This document shows positions 1 through 6,768 of a DNA stretch of 20,411 bases, one piece after another. The notes under the pieces are model-generated. The model ran no database searches. It was not told the origin of the DNA and saw only the letters and a program-made list of their open reading frames with translations. Every line of letters starts with the position of its first letter. The first letter of the stretch is position 1. A program made the position numbers and the translations under genes. Origin of the DNA: Verrucomicrobiota bacterium. Lineage in GTDB: Bacteria > Verrucomicrobiota > Verrucomicrobiia > Chthoniobacterales > Xiphinematobacteraceae. The stretch covers positions 1-20,411 of the forward strand of contig PSRL01000103.1 in the NCBI GenBank assembly GCA_003176035.1, in the 5' to 3' direction.

Positions 1-237
1 GATCAGGCATCGTAGCAGTGGAGACCAACGCCGCAGACCGTCGGTACTCTTCTGACAGAACCAAATTATTGCCAAGACACTCAGATAAAAATTCGCGTAT
101 AGCGCCCACCCGGGACAAAGCTGCATATAGCCATCCGGATAAGGGATATGCAATATTTCAAGCAAAATTACATGGACACTGAGTGACACGACAGTCGTCA
201 AGACCGCACCTATGAGGAGGACGATGAGTCGATTCAT
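1..237 (-). CDS. Partial small membrane protein, N-terminus only, cut by the left window edge
   Basis: The minus strand is open from an ATG at 237 to base 1 (79 codons) with no stop, so the gene continues outside the window. Two hydrophobic stretches stand out: residues about 3-29 (starting RLIVLLIGAVL) and about 44-61 (WALYANFYLSVLAIIWF). These suggest a polytopic inner-membrane protein. An in-frame ATG seven codons upstream, at 258, would add MYPIFSS. A TATAAA sequence at 263-258 overlaps that earlier ATG, which favours the start at 237 if it is the -10 box. No clear ribosome binding site is visible. The family is not recognised from this fragment. It is divergent from hisB across about 200 bp. 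Confidence 0.45.
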   Translation of the reverse strand, partial: MNRLIVLLIGAVLTTVVSLSVHVILLEILHIPYPDGYMQLCPGWALYANFYLSVLAIIWFCQKSTDGLRRWSPLLRCLI

Positions 238-370
238 TGAAGAAAAAATAGGGTACATTTATAGAATGAGTAGACCCTCTCCCAAAACCCAGAACATCAT
301 TTGTTAATTAGAACCTTTCCCAAAACTAGGAAGACCGACGTTGCCAGAAATTTCGGAGCCAGCCCCGGCC

Positions 371-417
371 GCCAGACCTGGGGCAAAAAGGCCGGCTAGC
401 TCACGGCAATTTCTTGC
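371..417 (+). repeat. Structured G+C-rich element, copy A, upstream of hisB
   Basis: This stretch aligns with the reverse complement of 15111-15166. About 37 of 47 positions match, with the same 13-nt distance between a GGCC block and an AATTTCTTGC block. It can fold in two competing ways: GCCCC (362-366) with GGGGC (380-384), or CCGGCC (365-370) with GGCCGG (390-395). It lies about 37 nt before the preferred hisB start. In both copies the element points toward the start of a gene. Whether it acts as RNA or DNA is unknown. Confidence 0.45.
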
Positions 418-441
418 AACGTGGCCCTAGTGAGTTAATAA
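414..441 (+). promoter_or_regulatory. Possible hisB promoter
   Basis: TTGCAA (414-419) and TAATAA (436-441) are separated by 16 bp and resemble -35 and -10 boxes. If they are used, transcription would begin near 448, only a few bases before the ATG at 454 and downstream of the alternative ATG at 442. The match is moderate and could be chance. Confidence 0.25.
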
Positions 442-453
442 ATGTTGTGGACC

Positions 454-1044
454 ATGTCACGTACTGCAAAAATAAACCGCTCCACCAAGGAGACCCAAAT
501 CCGGTTGGCTTTAGATGTGGACGGCGAAGGCAACCGTGAAATTTCAACCGGCATCCCTTTTTTCGATCACATGTTGGATTTATTTTCCAGGCATGGCCTT
601 TTTGACTTGGAGATCATCGCTAATGGCGATGTCGAGGTGGATTTTCATCACACTGTTGAGGACGTCGGCATTGCGCTTGGATGCGCATTTGCTCAGGCGC
701 TAGGTACTAAAATTGGAGTCACTCGCTATGGCTGGAGTTATGTCCCTATGGACGAGGCTTTAGTCCGCGCAGTCGTTGACTTGAGCGGAAGACCCTTTTT
801 GACTTATCATGCTCCCCGTGGGATGGAGGCGATTGGAGGAAGGTTTTCATTTCAATTAATTGAGGAATTTCTCCGCGCTTTTGCCACAAATGCGGCCCTA
901 ACGCTCCATGTGGAAATCCTTTACGGGCGCGATTCTCACCACATGGCGGAGGGTGTTTTTAAAGCTTTGGCGCGAGCTCTGGATGCGGCGACGTCCCTTG
1001 ATCCCCGAGTAAAGGAAATCCCCAGCACTAAAGGTTCCTTGTAA
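454..1044 (+). CDS. hisB: Imidazoleglycerol-phosphate dehydratase
   Basis: This enzyme converts imidazole glycerol phosphate to imidazole acetol phosphate, the sixth step of histidine synthesis, in the cytoplasm. The 196-aa product has the full length of a monofunctional HisB without the phosphatase domain. The two duplicated metal-binding motifs are intact: FHHTVEDVG (H65, H66, E69) and DSHHMAEG (H162, H163, E166). It also has FDHML near residue 37 and the usual PSTKG ending. An ATG at 442 would add MLWT. The start at 454 is preferred because MSRTAKINRSTKET matches the usual beginning of the family and a possible -10 box lies at 436-441. It is first in a tight group with hisH (7-nt gap), hisA and mtnN. 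Confidence 0.96.
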   Translation: MSRTAKINRSTKETQIRLALDVDGEGNREISTGIPFFDHMLDLFSRHGLFDLEIIANGDVEVDFHHTVEDVGIALGCAFAQALGTKIGVTRYGWSYVPMDEALVRAVVDLSGRPFLTYHAPRGMEAIGGRFSFQLIEEFLRAFATNAALTLHVEILYGRDSHHMAEGVFKALARALDAATSLDPRVKEIPSTKGSL

Positions 1045-1051
1045 GACGTTC

Positions 1052-1684
1052 ATGAGGCAAAAAACTGTCGGCTTAGTAGATTATGGCAGTGGAAATTTGC
1101 GAAGTGTCCGTAAGGCTCTGGAGATTTGCGGCGCCAGGGTACGCATAGTCAACCATCCGGATGAGTTTGCAAATCCGGTTTGGGAAATTCTCGCGGTTCC
1201 CGGTGTGAGTTCCTTTGGAGACTGTGCGGAAAGTCTGCACCGCACAGGTCTGTGGAAACCGATTTTGCAGTGGCTGCATGAGGGGCACCCGTATCTTGGA
1301 ATTTGCCTGGGTTATCAGCTTCTTTTTGAATCGAGTGAGGAGTCTCCCGACATACCGGGCTTTGGAATCCTCGCCGGTCGGGTTGTTCGCTTTCGCGACG
1401 ACAAGCTCAAGGTCCCTCATATGGGGTGGAATCAGTTAATCGTCCATCAACCTGCGCTTTTTAACGGGTTAAGCTCTCCGATAAATGTTTATTTTGTGCA
1501 TTCGTATTATCCGGTTCCGGAAAACGAGGATGTTATTACCTCAACATGCGAATATGGCAGTGTGCGCTTCGCTTCGAGTATTGCTTTGGGAAACATCGTG
1601 GGCACACAATTTCACCCGGAAAAAAGTCAGTCAACAGGCCTACAGTTTCTTACGAATTTTCTGAGAACCTCTCCCAAAAGATAG
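1052..1684 (+). CDS. hisH: Imidazole glycerol phosphate synthase, glutamine amidotransferase subunit
   Basis: HisH hydrolyses glutamine and channels ammonia to the HisF cyclase, forming imidazole glycerol phosphate and AICAR. The 210-aa product is a class I glutamine amidotransferase of usual length. The nucleophile elbow GICLGYQLLF carries C85, and the His/Glu pair lies in TQFHPEKS (H188, E190). The N-terminal DYGSGNLRSV motif is typical. The usual LPGVGAFGDC block reads VPGVSSFGDC, a mild divergence. It follows hisB by 7 nt, so the two are almost certainly co-transcribed. No strong Shine-Dalgarno sequence precedes it. The partner gene hisF is not in this window. Confidence 0.95.
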   Translation: MRQKTVGLVDYGSGNLRSVRKALEICGARVRIVNHPDEFANPVWEILAVPGVSSFGDCAESLHRTGLWKPILQWLHEGHPYLGICLGYQLLFESSEESPDIPGFGILAGRVVRFRDDKLKVPHMGWNQLIVHQPALFNGLSSPINVYFVHSYYPVPENEDVITSTCEYGSVRFASSIALGNIVGTQFHPEKSQSTGLQFLTNFLRTSPKR

Positions 1685-1754
1685 GATGTCTTTTTGCTCC
1701 CACTCCGGCAACCGCTGGGTAACAATGCGTAACGTCGGTTATTAAAGCTCTGAT

Positions 1755-2480
1755 ATGTTTTTATTACCAGCAATTGACTTAATGGGCGGCCAAGCTGTGC
1801 GCTTAAAACGCGGCAATATTTCGGAAAAAACCATCTATCCTGATCTCCCGACTGCTTTCGCAAAGAAGTGGGAGTCGATGGGAGGAAATTGGCTGCACCT
1901 CGTGGATTTGGATGCTGCCTTCGGAGGGATTTCCAAAAATCTGTCGACCGTTCGAGACATCTGTAAAGCGGTCAGCATTCCCTGCCAATTGGGGGGCGGA
2001 ATGCGGGACAAAACCGCAATCGAAGCCGCACTGGAGGCGGGTGTCTCACGTATTGTCTTGGGAACCCGTGCCAGTGAGTCCTTAGATTTTATCGCAGAGA
2101 TGTGCCAAGCTTTCGGCCCCGATCGTATTGCGGTCGGTATCGATGCTCGCGACGGCTATGTGGCTATCAAAGGCTGGACTCATGCCACCACTCAATTAGC
2201 GGTGGACCTGGCACTAGCCGCGCAAAGCGCTGGAGCTCAGACAATCATCTATACAGACATTGCAACGGATGGAATGTTACAGGGACCGAATTTTCGAGAG
2301 CTTTCCCGGCTGCTTTCTCTTCTCTCCTGTAACCTCATAGCCAGCGGTGGCATTTCCAGCGCTGAGGACTTACGGAAACTCAATGCTCTGCCGGGACTCC
2401 ACGGCGTCATTATTGGCAAGGCGCTTTACGACGGCTTCCTCACCGGCAATTTGCAGGATGTGTTGCTTGAAAGGCCGTGA
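1755..2480 (+). CDS. hisA: ProFAR isomerase (phosphoribosylformimino-5-aminoimidazole carboxamide ribotide isomerase)
   Basis: HisA is a TIM-barrel enzyme that opens the ribose ring of ProFAR to give PRFAR, the substrate of HisF-HisH. At 241 aa it has normal length. The two catalytic aspartates are visible at D8 (LPAIDLMGG) and D130 (GIDARDG). The phosphate-binding motifs QLGGGMR and ASGGI are also present, together with YTDIATDGMLQGPN. That last motif favours HisA over HisF. The gap to hisH is 70 bp with no recognisable gene. TATTAA nine bases before the ATG could be a weak internal -10 box. mtnN starts 1 nt after its stop codon. Confidence 0.95.
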   Translation: MFLLPAIDLMGGQAVRLKRGNISEKTIYPDLPTAFAKKWESMGGNWLHLVDLDAAFGGISKNLSTVRDICKAVSIPCQLGGGMRDKTAIEAALEAGVSRIVLGTRASESLDFIAEMCQAFGPDRIAVGIDARDGYVAIKGWTHATTQLAVDLALAAQSAGAQTIIYTDIATDGMLQGPNFRELSRLLSLLSCNLIASGGISSAEDLRKLNALPGLHGVIIGKALYDGFLTGNLQDVLLERP

Positions 2481-2481
2481 T

Positions 2482-3249
2482 ATGTCGCCCAAATCCGCTG
2501 CACCGCTGGGAATTGTGGCTGCTGTTGAAGAAGAAATCACCGAGCTGATCGGCGAGCTCCACCGAGGCCCAATGAAGGTGGTGTCCATTGGACAACGCAA
2601 TTACTATGTCGGTTCTCTTTGGCAACAACCCTGCGTGGTCACCCTAGCGCGAATCGGGAAGGTTGCAGCTGCGACCACGGCAACAGCTTTAATCCACGAG
2701 TTTGGGGTGCGGGCAATCCTCTTTACGGGAGTGGCGGGCGGGTTGAGCAACAACCTTGGAATAGGAGATATTGTCATAGCAGCCAGTCTAATGCAACACG
2801 ACATGGACGCTTCGCCCCTATTTCCGCGCCATCAAATTCCGATGCTGGACAGACACTCTTTTTCCCCCTGTCCACTCTTAACAGAGACCTTGACCCAGGC
2901 CTCCCGCAACTTCATCGAAAATCATCCGGCGCTTCCTCGCCTCCCCAGCGGACAAAGCCCACAAATCCATTCCGGATTAATTGTGAGCGGCGATCAATTT
3001 ATTTCAGATAAATTAACTCGAACCGCACTGCATACCGCCATTCCCAACGCCCTGGCGGTGGAAATGGAGGGCGGGGCAATCGCACAAGTGTGTTATGAGT
3101 ACTCGACACCGTTTGCCGTAATGCGCACGATTTCCGATACAGCCGACGAAGGAGCGGTAGGAGCCTTTTCGGACTTTCTGAAAAAAGTCGCCAGCGTTTA
3201 CTCCTACGGCGTGGTCCGCCATTTTTTGCAACTTCAGCAAGGTGGCTAA
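2482..3249 (+). CDS. mtnN: 5'-methylthioadenosine/S-adenosylhomocysteine nucleosidase
   Basis: The enzyme cleaves adenine from methylthioadenosine, S-adenosylhomocysteine and 5'-deoxyadenosine, recycling by-products of SAM-dependent reactions. Family motifs run in order: GIVAAVEEEI (catalytic-type E18), ARIGKVAAA, TGVAGGL, GDIVIA, QHDMDAS, GLIVSGDQFI, AVEMEGGAIA and ISDTAD (D219, proton donor). The product is 255 aa, slightly longer than the ~230-aa bacterial enzyme, with a short extra N-terminus and a longer middle. The start at 2482 is preferred because GAAAGG lies about 8 nt upstream and hisA ends at 2480. A longer reading frame from 2347 would overlap hisA heavily. The motifs fit MtnN rather than the hopanoid phosphorylase HpnG, though both belong to one superfamily. 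Confidence 0.9.
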   Translation: MSPKSAAPLGIVAAVEEEITELIGELHRGPMKVVSIGQRNYYVGSLWQQPCVVTLARIGKVAAATTATALIHEFGVRAILFTGVAGGLSNNLGIGDIVIAASLMQHDMDASPLFPRHQIPMLDRHSFSPCPLLTETLTQASRNFIENHPALPRLPSGQSPQIHSGLIVSGDQFISDKLTRTALHTAIPNALAVEMEGGAIAQVCYEYSTPFAVMRTISDTADEGAVGAFSDFLKKVASVYSYGVVRHFLQLQQGG

Positions 3250-3372
3250 GAATCTGTCCAAAAACGTATAGAGGCGGCGTTGCCGGGTCTTATTGGGGCA
3301 GATGCCCTCCATACCACATTGCAAAACAAGGAATGCATTTGATCAGTTAATGGTTTCAGGATAAATGGAACT

Positions 3373-4893
3373 ATGAGCGCGGAAATCTTGGCTCGGGTTC
3401 AGTTCGCTTTCACCGTTGCATTCCACTACATTTATCCACCGCTCAGTATCGGATTGGGTATGGCTCTCGTTTTGATGGAAGGATTGTGGTTAAAAACGGG
3501 GAACCCCCTTTTTCATAACATGGCGCGGTTTTGGACGAGGGTCTTCGCCCTCACATTTGCCATTGGAGTAGCCACAGGCATCGTCATGGAGTTTGAGTTT
3601 GGGACCAACTGGGCGACCTATTCCCGATTCGTAGGAGATATTTTTGGAAGTGCCTTAGCGGCAGAAGGTATTTTTGCATTTTTCTTGGAGTCGGGGTTCC
3701 TTGCCATACTTTTATTTGGTTGGAATAAGGTGGGGCCGAAGCTGCATTTTTTTGCGACCTGTATGGTCTGTCTGGGCGCCCACTTTAGCGCACTCTGGAT
3801 TGTGGTGGCGAACTCTTGGATGCAAACGCCAGCGGGATACCATTTGCAGACGGTCATCAATGGCAAAACCGTCCAGCTTCCTCCCGACCATGCTGTCACC
3901 TCCGGGGATCTGTCCAGTGTTCGAGCAGTGATCGACGATTTTTGGGGGATGGTATTTAATCCATCCACATTGGATCGGATCACTCATGTTCTCTTGGGCG
4001 CTTGGATGGCCGGAGCTTTTCTTGTGGTGAGTATCAGTGCGTATTATCTTTTGAAAAAGCGGCATCAAAAATTTGCGGAAGCTTCACTGAAAGTCGGCCT
4101 CATTTTTGCCACGGTTGCCTCTCTCTTACAAATTATCAGCGGCGATTTTACATCACGGGGTGTTTCCCGAAATCAGCCAGTCAAATTTGCTGCTTTGGAA
4201 GGCCTCTTTGAAACTCAACCAGCCGCCCCCTTGAATCTCTTTGGCTGGGTGGATATGAAATCAGAACGTGATTACGGTATTAAAATTCCGGGTCTTTTGG
4301 GTTTGCTGACCTTTCGGGACTTAACCACACCCATCGTGGGATTAAAAGAGCTCCCCTCCGATCAGTTTTTACGAAAATATCATCCCAACCTTTCGCCGCA
4401 GGAACTCGAAAAAACGCGCCGTCAGTACTGGCCTCAAGTTGCCGCTGTTTTTCAATTTTACCATATCATGATCTTCATTGGCACAGCCTTACTGGCGCTC
4501 TGTTTAGTAGCGTGCTTTTTCTGGTGGAGAAAGTGGCTCTTCAATCTCTCGCTTCCCGCTACGCGGTTGCTGCTTGCACTGCTGGTACTCTCCGTACTGG
4601 GTCCCCAAATTGCCAACCAAGCTGGTTGGTTTGCAGCGGAAATGGGTCGCCAGCCCTGGATTGTGAATGGCCTTCTTCGAACTTCCCAGGCGCTTTCGAA
4701 AAAAGTGCTGGCGGAAGAAATCCTGATCTCTCTCATTCTTTTTGCTTTGGTCTATACGCTGCTCTTTGCCGCCTTTATTTTCATGCTGACTCGAAAAATT
4801 GCACACGGACCGGATGAAGAAGAGGAAAGTCGCGAAATGCCCGAAAGCTGGAAAGCGATCATTCAACGGGAAGATCGGGAAGAGCGTATTTGA
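3373..4893 (+). CDS. cydA: Cytochrome bd ubiquinol oxidase subunit I
   Basis: CydA carries the haems and the quinol site of the cytochrome bd oxidase, a high-affinity terminal oxidase in the inner membrane. The 506-aa product has about nine hydrophobic helices. Expected ligands and channel residues are visible. H18 lies in TVAFHYIYPPLS (haem b595 ligand). E98 and E106 lie in AAEGIFAFFLES. H205 lies in RITHVLLGAW and M424 in AAEMGRQPW, the haem b558 ligand pair. The quinol-loop signature GLKEL is present. The C-terminus ends in a highly charged tail (EEEESRE, then REDREER). The start at 3373 has only a poor AGGA upstream. cydB follows after 145 bp, an unusually wide gap for this pair. Confidence 0.96.
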   Translation: MSAEILARVQFAFTVAFHYIYPPLSIGLGMALVLMEGLWLKTGNPLFHNMARFWTRVFALTFAIGVATGIVMEFEFGTNWATYSRFVGDIFGSALAAEGIFAFFLESGFLAILLFGWNKVGPKLHFFATCMVCLGAHFSALWIVVANSWMQTPAGYHLQTVINGKTVQLPPDHAVTSGDLSSVRAVIDDFWGMVFNPSTLDRITHVLLGAWMAGAFLVVSISAYYLLKKRHQKFAEASLKVGLIFATVASLLQIISGDFTSRGVSRNQPVKFAALEGLFETQPAAPLNLFGWVDMKSERDYGIKIPGLLGLLTFRDLTTPIVGLKELPSDQFLRKYHPNLSPQELEKTRRQYWPQVAAVFQFYHIMIFIGTALLALCLVACFFWWRKWLFNLSLPATRLLLALLVLSVLGPQIANQAGWFAAEMGRQPWIVNGLLRTSQALSKKVLAEEILISLILFALVYTLLFAAFIFMLTRKIAHGPDEEEESREMPESWKAIIQREDREERI

Positions 4894-4904
4894 AGAACAT
4901 CACT

Positions 4905-5042
4905 ATGTTACGCAAAAAAGAGAGCCCTTGCTGGTTTTTTGCTCCTCCGTCATCCCCTAGCACCCCTCGGATATCTCATCTCAATTCGCATAAAAATAAT
5001 GCATGGCTCGGCACTATTTTTTATGATCAGCCTATTCTATGA
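4905..5042 (+). other. Small open frame (45 codons) between cydA and cydB, doubtful gene
   Basis: An ATG at 4905, 11 nt after the cydA stop, opens 45 codons. They end in a TGA that overlaps the cydB ATG as ATGA. The peptide begins MLRKKESPCWFF and is polar and proline-rich, with no membrane helix. It therefore does not look like CydX or another small bd-oxidase subunit. No good Shine-Dalgarno sequence precedes it. Its first 18 bases recur, with 16 of 18 identical, directly after the cydB stop at 6055. It may instead be an untranslated spacer carrying a repeated motif. Confidence 0.2.
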
Positions 5043-6055
5043 GCTTGGAACTGGTTTGGTACATTCTCGTGGGAATTCTTTTTACGGGGTACGCTATTCT
5101 GGACGGGTTTGATTTAGGCGTGGGCACGGTCCATCTTTTGGCAAAAAAGGATGAAGATCGCCGCATTTTTTTGAATGCCATCGGTCCTGTGTGGGATGGC
5201 AACGAAGTTTGGCTTGTTACCGGTGGGGGGGCGTTATTCTCCGCCTTTCCTGCGGTATATGCCACTGTATTTTCAGGGTTCTACATGGCATTCGTCCTTC
5301 TTCTCTTCGCATTGATCTTTCGTGCTGTTGCCATTGAATTCCGGAGCAAAGAGCCATGGGCCTGGTGGCGCCGGATGTGGGACATTGCCTTTAGTTTGGG
5401 AAGCATGTTTTCCGCCTTTCTGATTGGCGTGGTCATGGGGAATGTCGTGTTGGGAGTCCCACTGGATCGGGACCATGAATTTGGCGGCTCCCTCTTCGGG
5501 CTTTTCCATCCCTATTCCGTATTTTTAGGGGTTACCATCGTCGCACTCTTTGCAATGCATGGCGCCATCTACCTTGCCATGAAAACAGAAGGCGACCTTC
5601 AAAATCGTGTGAGAACTTGGATCAAACCACTCATTGGCATTTTCGTCTGCTGTTATATTTTCTTTAACCTCCTCACTTTGATCTTTGTTCCACATGTCGT
5701 CGAATGGGTCAGAGATCGATGGTATGTTTTGGCACTCCTTTTGGCAGATATCCTTGCCGTCATGAACATTCCTCGGGAAATCCATGCAGGGAAGGAGTTT
5801 CGTGCCTTTCTCTCCTCTTGTATCGCCATGCTGCTACTGATGGCCACATTCGGGCTGACTTATTACCCCTACATGCTCTATTCGTTTCCCCACCCCGAGA
5901 ATAGCTTAACCATTTACAACGCAGCCTCTAGTTCCAAGACATTGGCTATCATGCTCATAGTTGCCGCCATCGGGGTTCCGCTTGTCTTGGCCTATACGAT
6001 TTGCATTTATTGGATTTTTCGTGGAAAAACAAAATTAACTCGTCACAGTTACTGA
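5039..6055 (+). CDS. cydB: Cytochrome bd ubiquinol oxidase subunit II
   Basis: CydB is the structural partner of CydA in the inner-membrane cytochrome bd complex. The 338-aa product matches the family in length. It has multiple membrane helices and the conserved N-terminal blocks LDGFDLGVG, GPVWDGNEVWL, and GGALFSAFPAVYA. The start at 5039 is the family-typical N-terminus (MSLELVWYILVGILF). There is no Shine-Dalgarno sequence. A TATGAT at 5022-5027, 11 nt before the ATG, could be a -10 box giving a nearly leaderless message. If so, cydB could also be transcribed separately from cydA. Confidence 0.95.
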   Translation: MSLELVWYILVGILFTGYAILDGFDLGVGTVHLLAKKDEDRRIFLNAIGPVWDGNEVWLVTGGGALFSAFPAVYATVFSGFYMAFVLLLFALIFRAVAIEFRSKEPWAWWRRMWDIAFSLGSMFSAFLIGVVMGNVVLGVPLDRDHEFGGSLFGLFHPYSVFLGVTIVALFAMHGAIYLAMKTEGDLQNRVRTWIKPLIGIFVCCYIFFNLLTLIFVPHVVEWVRDRWYVLALLLADILAVMNIPREIHAGKEFRAFLSSCIAMLLLMATFGLTYYPYMLYSFPHPENSLTIYNAASSSKTLAIMLIVAAIGVPLVLAYTICIYWIFRGKTKLTRHSY

Positions 6056-6208
6056 TGTTGCGCAAAAAAAAGAAAAACTTTATTGGTCAGCCGTCGAGCT
6101 CCTAAAGTGCATCACGTGGTAAAATATGATACAGGAACCAGTTTTTAATAGGGATTCGGGACTTGTCAGGCACCGGACAATTGATAGCTTCGAAATATTT
6201 TCCGAGAA

Positions 6209-6676
6209 ATGACGTTAGCCAACCTTTTATCTGCACAACAGATTATCCCGGAAATGAAGGCTACCGAGCGATGGGATGCGATTGTTGAAATTGCTTCGCT
6301 TTTGATCAGCCAGGGAAAAATCCAAAGAAAAGACGAACAAAACATTCTCGCTGCTTTGCGACAAAGAGAGGAAACTATGAGCACGGGCATTGGCTATGGA
6401 ATTGCCATTCCACATGCTTCATCGGACTGCGTCTACGAAGTCGTCGCTGGATTCGGAAGATCGTCCCAAGGAATTTCTTTTGATGCCTTGGATAACGAAT
6501 TGGTCCACTTCATCGTTTTATTTATTGTGCCCCGAGATCAGTTTCAAACTCACCTTCGGACACTCGCAGCCATAGCAAAATTTTTAAACGATCGGAATGT
6601 GAGGGATGATTTAGCCAAAGCTCGGGATGCGCAGCAAATTTTAAAGGTCTTTACCGCTCGCGCTCCCTCCCATTAA
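6209..6676 (+). CDS. ptsN: PTS fructose-type EIIA domain protein, PtsN-like
   Basis: The 155-aa product is a single fructose/mannitol-type EIIA domain. The phosphorylatable histidine is H69 in GYGIAIPHA, followed by VHFIVLFIVP and a C-terminal helix (LRTLAAIAKFL). In the nitrogen-PTS, PtsN receives phosphate from EINtr and NPr and regulates other proteins rather than transporting sugar. A stand-alone EIIA without permease domains fits that role. No EI, HPr or sugar permease gene lies in this window, so the partner is unknown. The ATG at 6209 has only a weak GAG upstream. The 153-bp gap after cydB shows no clear promoter. Confidence 0.85.
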   Translation: MTLANLLSAQQIIPEMKATERWDAIVEIASLLISQGKIQRKDEQNILAALRQREETMSTGIGYGIAIPHASSDCVYEVVAGFGRSSQGISFDALDNELVHFIVLFIVPRDQFQTHLRTLAAIAKFLNDRNVRDDLAKARDAQQILKVFTARAPSH

Positions 6677-6685
6677 TCCGCTTCT

Positions 6686-6700
6686 GCAAAATTGTTTTGC
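6686..6700 (+). other. Perfect short hairpin between ptsN and argS
   Basis: GCAAAA (6686-6691), a 3-nt loop TTG, and TTTTGC (6695-6700) form a perfect 6-bp stem 9 nt after the ptsN stop. No U-tract follows, so it is not a standard terminator. It could protect the 3' end of the ptsN message or be chance. Confidence 0.25.
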
Positions 6701-6768
6701 GCGACACTTGGCTGGTCGCCACGCCGTTTTTGTACCGCATCGCTTGCTCAAACGGAGACTTTCACCAC

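Noticed and set aside
2347..2481. Longer start for mtnN, 45 codons upstream
   Set aside because: It would lie wholly inside hisA in another frame. The added residues do not resemble the family, whose N-terminus is at the GIVAAVEEE block.
3265..3290. Possible terminator after mtnN (GGCGGCGTTGCCGG)
   Set aside because: The stem is only about 4 bp and is not followed by a T-run.
6697..6768. TTG start adding 24 residues to argS
   Set aside because: The extension overlaps a perfect hairpin, has no family similarity, and an ATG with a GGAG upstream matches the usual ArgRS N-terminus.
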